From assembly GCA_964036155.1 (NCBI GenBank), contig OZ038422.1:86885201-86949200 (forward strand): a stretch of DNA of 64,000 nt, in the 5' to 3' direction. Below, one piece after another: positions 58,301 through 64,000 of the stretch. Numbering within the stretch: the stretch's first letter is position 1; the number at the start of each line of letters is the position of its first letter. The notes below the pieces were generated by a model. It was not told the DNA's origin, made no database searches, and was given only the letters and a program-made list of their open reading frames with translations. Position numbers and translations under genes: made by a program. This DNA comes from Diploscapter coronatus. Its lineage: Eukaryota > Nematoda > Chromadorea > Rhabditida > Rhabditidae.

Positions 58301-61300
58301 GGGGGTAATTCCGCTATAAAAGTCGAAAGAAGTTTGTCCAAAACTCGTTTCGACCAAAATCGTTCCAGAAATTATATCTCCATCAAAAATTTTACTACCG
58401 CTCATAAAATTTTTGACAATATATCAATTTTGTGGCAAATTTTTATACATCATTTTTTTCATATATAGGTCCAAAGATCTAGAAATGGCAAAATATTTTT
58501 TTGCAAATTTTACGAATTAAAAAAACATCATTTGTACATTTTATAGCTAGAAAAAGAAAAAGGAACATGGCATAAAGTCATCACTTTTTCGGAAATGACT
58601 TCCTTCTCTGCTCCTCTCAAAAATTCGTGCTCTCGAAATTCATCTTTTTCTTTTCCTTATTTGTTTTCACGTTTGAGAGAATCTTTCCGAATTTTCCCCT
58701 TGCCAAATTTGTTCAAACCACTCTGAATTTTGCTTCCGAACTGAATTTAATATTCCCCTAAAAATATGCCCAGAAAAGCAGTTATTATTGATATTGAAGG
58801 TATGTCTAAGAACTCAGATTTCTAGTGCTGTATAAAGTCCGTTTTAATCTCTATGCTTAATCATATGATCTGAGATTTAAATATTTTTGTCTATACTACG
58901 ATGACGCAATATAAAAGATACGGGGAAAAACCATCTGCCAACTACATTTTCTTCTAATGTTCATAGGAAGAATCTTCTGAGAACGTTTTTTTTCTCTATT
59001 AGGTAACCAGGGTAAGTTTAGCCTCTAGGGAAAATAAAAGAATTTTTGAGGTCCGCGCGTCTTTCGAAAAATAGAATTTTCCCACGCTATTTCTCCATTT
59101 TTACTGCTTTGTTTTCCGAAAAAGATGAAATTTTCGACTTTTTATTTACTATTCTGTTTTTTCGAAGGCCGAATTTCTTCCTGTCTGACTCATCTATTAC
59201 CTACACTTTTCTTGTACTATTTCTTGAAAATATCTCTTTCCCTCTCTAATTTTAACGTCCTATTTCTTCGTCCCTGGAACTCTCCTATGTAAACTTTATT
59301 TTGTGTATGGTGTGGCACAAACATGCCAGTCGTCTTTTCATCGTTCTCTTCCCATCTTCTATTATGCTATGGTTTCTATTTTCTTTCTTTCTCCCACTTC
59401 ATTTTCATACTATTTCTTTTCTCTTCCCTCTATTTACTTTACTCTTTCTCGCATTTTTGTCAATTTAGCTGGAGCCATCCTCTTTGTAATTCCGAAAATC
59501 CACTGATCTCAGATTATATACAAAATTGATTTTTTGAAATTTTATATTAAAAAGCCGATAAAGTCCGTCTTAAAAATTAGGTTCTTAATTTTTTAACAGA
59601 TTTTTTGTTCTAAAATTATAGAAAATCGAAAATTTTCACAAATTTGCTAATTTTGCAAAAATTTTCAGTTGACGCGTCGGCCGCGGGTTCTGGGAATTTG
59701 GAGATTATGATCAACGGAGGTCGAGTGCCTTGTAGGGTCAAAGAGCTCGGAAGTCGACAATATCTAGCCATTTTTACCCCTACGCAGGTATTTTCATGTT
59801 AACCTTGAATACATCTAGAATATAAATCTAATTCAAATACACTGTAGTTTCTCTAATTTTTATCAAATAACCTAAAAAGTCTTTTATTTTGCGCAACATT
59901 TTACGACAAATTTTATCTGACTGACCAGCGAAAAATTGCGGTGCGCGGCCTTCAAACCTTTCTGCCCTACCTCCCGAAACCGAGCGATATTTTCCGTTGG
60001 ACTCTAGTCAAAGTTATCGATAGTTCCGAGTTTCTCTTTCTTTTCCCGCCTCTCAATCTTCCTAACTATTTCTCTCCGGTTACCTTTTTTCGAGATGCCA
60101 TTGGGTGTGTTGTTTCTTGCGCTGATTCGTCTTGATCTTCTCTTTTCTTTCTCTCTGTTAGTTTTCCCATACTATTTCTCTCTTTCTATTTCTTGACTTT
60201 CTCGTTATTTTTCTGACTATTTCTCCTATTTTTCTTCCTTTTACAGAGACACGCCTAGTAACCTTTACCTTTTCCTTCTCTATTTCGCGATTTTTTCTCG
60301 TCTATGTACCGCAATTTTTCAGTATCTTACATTGCAAAAACGCACAAAAATTGCCCCGGTCGACTTACCTTTCGCCTTCCAAAATACGGGCGACGACGAT
60401 CCTATTTCCGAATTCGATCATTAGCAAATTGTTGTTGTCTGACTTTCCTATTATTGATTTTCGTATCTTCCTAAATTTTTCATGACTACTTAACTTACTC
60501 AATGATCTATGTAATGTCTTAAATGACATGGTTTTTGCGGCAGATAACTTGCCTATTATTGAGTTTGGGATTTTTGCCTGACTAACGAACTCACTTAACT
60601 AAGTATGGCAAAAATTCCATAATTTTTAAAAATTCAACCAACCTATCATATCGATTTTATGATTTTAAATGAACATTTTTGAGTAATGGACTAACCTAAA
60701 ACGCTATCATAACAGAAGTCTTACCTTTTTAACCACTGAAGAATGGTCTATTCAAAACATTCAACAGAAAATATGAAATACTATTTAAAAAATCGTAGGT
60801 TAGTCAAAAGTTGCTTACCTTTCAAAGTTCAGTCAGTAACCCATACCGTCGAGATGAAGTTCAACGGGGAAGCCATCGCGGGAAGCCCTTGGAAACTGCC
60901 TGTCGAGGACCGTGAAGATCGAAGAAAAAGTGATAAGTAAGTTGAATTTTAAAAAATCGAATTTTCGAGAATTTTTGCTTTCTACTAACCCATTTTTAAG
61001 GTTGTTTTCTTTCGAATTTTTATGTTTTTTCTAAAATTTTACCTTTCCATCGTATTTTTTCAAGACCTTTGTCACTTCATATAATTGAATTCTAATTTTT
61101 TGTTCTAAACTTGCACTTTTATCTCGAAAATTTCAAGATCTTTATCTTCTCATCAATGGTGTGATATCAGTATTTTATCACTATTATCGCTAGCCTTGAG
61201 CGTAATTCCTCTCTTCATTCAACACATACCACCTCTTCGTATCATTTTTTCTTCCGTTTTCGGGGTTGGTTCAATAGGAAGGTATTCTCTAATTGTACAT

Positions 61301-64000
61301 ATCATTTCTTTTCCATTTTTTTTATGAATGATGATCTATCATATTCATTCTTACCCTTTGCAACCTTCTTCTATCTCTCTTCTGTCTCTGCATATCTCAG
61401 TTATCTCTAACTAAGCCCCGCCCCTTTCGGCATATTCATGCCTTCTCATTATCTTTATCTGATTACACCCGCACACCAACTTTTAGATCATCATCGCAAT
61501 GCTATCGATTTTTCTTCCTTTTATCCTGACTTTGGTAAAAAGTGGGCGGAGGGTTTATCTCTATCATTCTTTTATCATCTTTTTCATTATAATTTAGTTT
61601 CGTTAAAAGTGAGTGGCGAAGCTAGTTTTTTGCCATGTTTCCTCCATCGAATTTTCCATTGTATTTCGGGTTTGTAAAAAAGTAGGCGTTGTCAATTTTC
61701 AACATGCGCAATTTCAGGACGATGTCCTATTACTCGGAACTGTCCGGACCGGGTCTCGTGCGGGCGCCCATAAATCGAACCGCCTCCTTCGACATCACCG
61801 GCGATGGGCTAGAACTAGCGGATATCCAGGTCAAAATTTATGGTAAGTCGGGAGAAACTCAACACAACTTTTGGACTAGCCTAGACGATTTTCATGATAT
61901 ATACTCTCCATTGCCCATGAGGTGAGTCTTTTCATATATGCATACTCTGTGTCTATGACTTGCGAGCGCGACGCATTCAGACTAGAGGGAAATAAGAGGG
62001 AGCAGAATGCAGAGACACAGCTAAGGCTAGCAGGTTATAGACGCAGAGTGGCATATGCAAGTTCATCTCGGGGACAATGGAGAATAAAGTTGTTTTTCCA
62101 AACAAATTGCTTATTGATCTATAGGCAGTCTTCTAATTAATAATTTAATATATGAAATTTCGAAGTTTTTTTATTAATCTACGAGATAACTTAAAACTGA
62201 AATAATCTTTGAACTTACCTAAACATATAATGCGTAAAGAGGTATTCTATAAATTAGCTAGAAAATCAGGATACTTGTCTAAAATCTGTAGAGCCTAATA
62301 GAAAAAAACTCAATTTTATACTCACCTAAAGATGTTTAAATTTTAGGCCCCGACGGAAGAGAATACCCTGTTCGAATCATACCTCGTGGCGCCGGAAAGT
62401 ACACCGCTGAATACCGCATCGAACAAGTAATTTTCTCAGAAAATTTTTCGTACTTCCCGAAAATTTCCCAGCAAAATTTATTGTCTCGCCATAATTTTTA
62501 AGTTTTATGATTTCGGAGGCTATTTTTCTGGGAAACAGGAAATTGATGATGTGCAAAACGCATTGAAATAGCAGTATTTTGAACAAAATATATATTGAAT
62601 GAATTATCCATTTTTTGAAATTCTGAAAAATCGAAAATTTGAATGTAAAACTTCAACTTTTAGGTCATCTTCCAAAAATGATTGAATTTTTAGGTTGGCG
62701 AACACCTGCTAACTGTATGGATAGCCGGAAGGAAAGTTGACGGATCGCCATTATCAGTAGCCGGTAAAGATTTTATCTTTTCTCAAATCTTAATGAAGCC
62801 ACACCTATCAATGCCAAATTTTGACAAGTTGATATATCTTACTCCCTAAATCAAATTTCTGACTTTTATCTATTTAGCTCATCAAAACACTGAGAATTTT
62901 CAGTACAACCTTAACTTTTCCTATCATAAAAAGTCGATCTTCGCGAAAAATGTGATATCTTCCCTACTTATCTACCAAAATCATTGGATTCATGTCAAAA
63001 ATTGTGTTTCCGGTGAGATTCGAAATATAATCATCCAACTTTCAGGGTACGCGACGGAACGCGTTCGCATTGAGCCACTCGGCGGCGGCACGCCTCAACA
63101 ACCGGTACAGTTCGTCGGTAAGCATATTCTGGAAATACCACTAAAATCGAGAGAGTCAGAGAAAAAACAGAAAATATTTTGAGCGAAATATTATTGATCA
63201 TCAAGAGAGTTGATGAACATAGCATAAAAGTTGGTGAAATAGCATTGAAACCTAAGAGGAAAGGGGAAAAGTTACGCCACGCCCTCTCTCGACTATATGA
63301 GCGAGAAAATGAATGAACGAATAGAGTTCTGTCGCTCTCTTTTTCTCTCTTATTTCGGTCTATCTATTTCTTTTTCGCCTTCTTTTTCGTCTCCTCTCTT
63401 CTCTCGCTCTCTGTTCTGCCAACCCGGTTGTCACTATTTTCTGTATTGGGGCATCTCAACGCTCTCGCGGGGGCCTGTCAACTCGAATATATCAATTCAT
63501 CAATTGTGACAACTTCTTATCAAATCATACTCAAATTAATTCCCTATTCTATCAGGGGTCTCGTATATCCCAATTTATTCCCGGATTTCACATATCCCTC
63601 ATCTAAATCCCAGCAGCTATGAGTGATGTGAAGCATCGGCGCGCGGATACGGACTCAGACGAGGGCGTGGCAGGAATGATGGGGTCGCCGAACCCGCACA
63701 ACTCGGAAATCCCCCAACTCTCCGAAAATCCCCCCGAATTCGACCTGGTCGAAGAACGACGAACCAAAAAGATCTCGTATTATTCCCAATTATATGTCGT
63801 ACCTGCAGTGGACGCCGTGGATGCTGGCAAGGGGCAGCTGGAAATTTCCGTTAATCAAGGACGAGTGCCCAACAACGTACAGATGCAGGGAGCAGGAAGG
63901 TAGTTCTTTTTTTTTAAATTTATTTTTGGGGGCACCCTTTTGATTTTTTTAGAGAAAATACAACTTTAAGGGTTTTGATGAAGATCAGCTTCTAGAAAGT
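49302..64000 (+). CDS. fln-2: Filamin with three CH domains (partial, continues past the window)
   Basis: MADSSSSAASDENRQKWIDI opens a CH1 (FSNWINEQLQSTAIRNLSTD, LSDGVVLIRLVEAL, IVEGNTKLILGLIWCLVQRY). CH2 follows (KKLMMAWIQSVLSELKLTNF, WNDGKALSALLEYC, ERYLGIPRIISAQHLASPHL). A third CH-like domain has FETSWSDGYVLSMLVEAVGG and GTMALAAALCSVGPEPEF. Then a degenerate Ig repeat, a proline-rich linker (55080-55780, IPPPPPLPPSNHNQ), and at least six filamin Ig repeats with the usual landmarks (YMATFVPAEVGTWRIGILYE, IRGSPFVCEV, YRVTFIPDGAGQYRIHVLQN, FKAEWNPSEAGEHTIDVRLA, AIAGSPWKLPV, RIIPRGAGKYTAEYRIEQVG). Filamins crosslink actin and link it to membrane proteins. Three CH domains are known from insect Jitterbug and, I believe, the nematode fln-2 group, so the symbol is tentative. 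The last exon seen ends about 63899. Confidence 0.93.
52350..52385 (+). repeat. (TC)n microsatellite in filamin intron
   Basis: Imperfect CT repeat in a 2.3-kb intron (52180-54510) of the filamin gene. Confidence 0.8.
54656..54729. mobile_element. MITE-like family C, copy 3
   Basis: GGCCTTTTATATTCCACACC and ATGGATGTGGGATACAGAAA at the ends; shorter and more decayed than copies 1 and 2. Filamin intron. Confidence 0.6.
54911..55040. mobile_element. MITE-like family A, copy 4
   Basis: CATTTGGAAACCGCGAGACC, AGCGCGAAATAGTATAGAGG on the left; CCCCACACTATTTCTCAATG, CTCGCGGTTTCCAAG on the right. Filamin intron, ending about 36 bp before the next exon. Confidence 0.8.
58766..58799 (+). other. fln-2: Candidate internal first exon of a short filamin isoform
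   Basis: ATG-started ORF MPRKAVIIDIE ending GAAG|GTATGT in phase 1. The regular upstream exon (ending TGCACGTTTGAGA|GTGAGT) is also phase 1, so both can join the exon at about 59670 (DASAAGSGNLEI). It sits in a 1.9-kb intron. Would give an isoform lacking the CH domains. Confidence 0.5.
63619..63899 (+). other. fln-2: Filamin exon with possible internal start
   Basis: Begins just after CCCAGCAG|CT with ATGAGTGATGTG (MSDVKHRRADTDSDEGVAGM). It joins in phase 1 to the upstream exon ending PVQFV, so it is an internal exon. The charged, non-Ig N-terminal part and the T-rich 440-bp intron before it would also suit a start for a short isoform. It continues into a filamin repeat (SYYSQLYVVPAVDAVDAGKG). 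Confidence 0.55.

Overview
The window looks like a piece of nematode nuclear genome. It is AT-rich, genes are split into many short exons, introns are often only 35-60 bp, donors are GTAAGT/GTATGT-like and acceptors are TTTTCAG/TTTTAG. Protein families are typical of nematodes (S28 serine carboxypeptidase, SWEET transporter, ceramide synthase, filamin). I cannot place the genus. No rRNA, tRNA, CRISPR array or prokaryotic system was seen. All gene models below are hand-spliced from the sequence; reading phase across introns was the main check.

Left part (1-18 kb), mostly minus strand: a multi-exon gene with a P-loop, probably a very divergent atlastin/GBP-type GTPase, with an RS-rich linker (99-5201); a small secreted, probably GPI-anchored plus-strand protein (7056-7374); a tandem doublecortin (DCX) domain protein (7806-11021); a probably GPI-anchored S28 peptidase with a Ser/Thr repeat tail (11272-14563), only 250 bp upstream of the DCX gene on the same strand; a kelch-repeat gene or remnant without a clear start (14915-15406, plus); and the 3' end of a single-pass membrane protein gene (16407-16805, minus).

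Middle and right part (18-64 kb), all plus strand: NEMF/Rqc2 ribosome quality control factor (18297-24451), ceramide synthase (25046-26943), a small type I membrane protein (27189-27771), a GARNL3-type RapGAP + CNH protein (30814-44019), a small membrane protein (44473-45204), a SWEET sugar transporter (46022-47288), and the 5' two thirds or more of a filamin with three calponin-homology domains (49302 to beyond the window end). GARNL3 and filamin both show phase-compatible alternative first exons inside very long introns, which suggests multiple promoters.

Introns and intergenic gaps are loaded with short non-autonomous elements: at least four multi-copy inverted-repeat (MITE-like) families (A-D in the feature list) and several single-copy long hairpins. 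Beyond these there are short dispersed motifs in introns: AAAAGCTGATCTTCATCAA (about 18 copies), TACCATTTTGGTA, ACTATTTCTC and a CATATCC/GGATTTC motif. These are the least explained signals of the window. The genes do not form an evident common pathway; NEMF, ceramide synthase and the small membrane protein (gaps of about 595 and 245 bp) and the S28/DCX pair (gap of about 250 bp) are possible operons on spacing alone.
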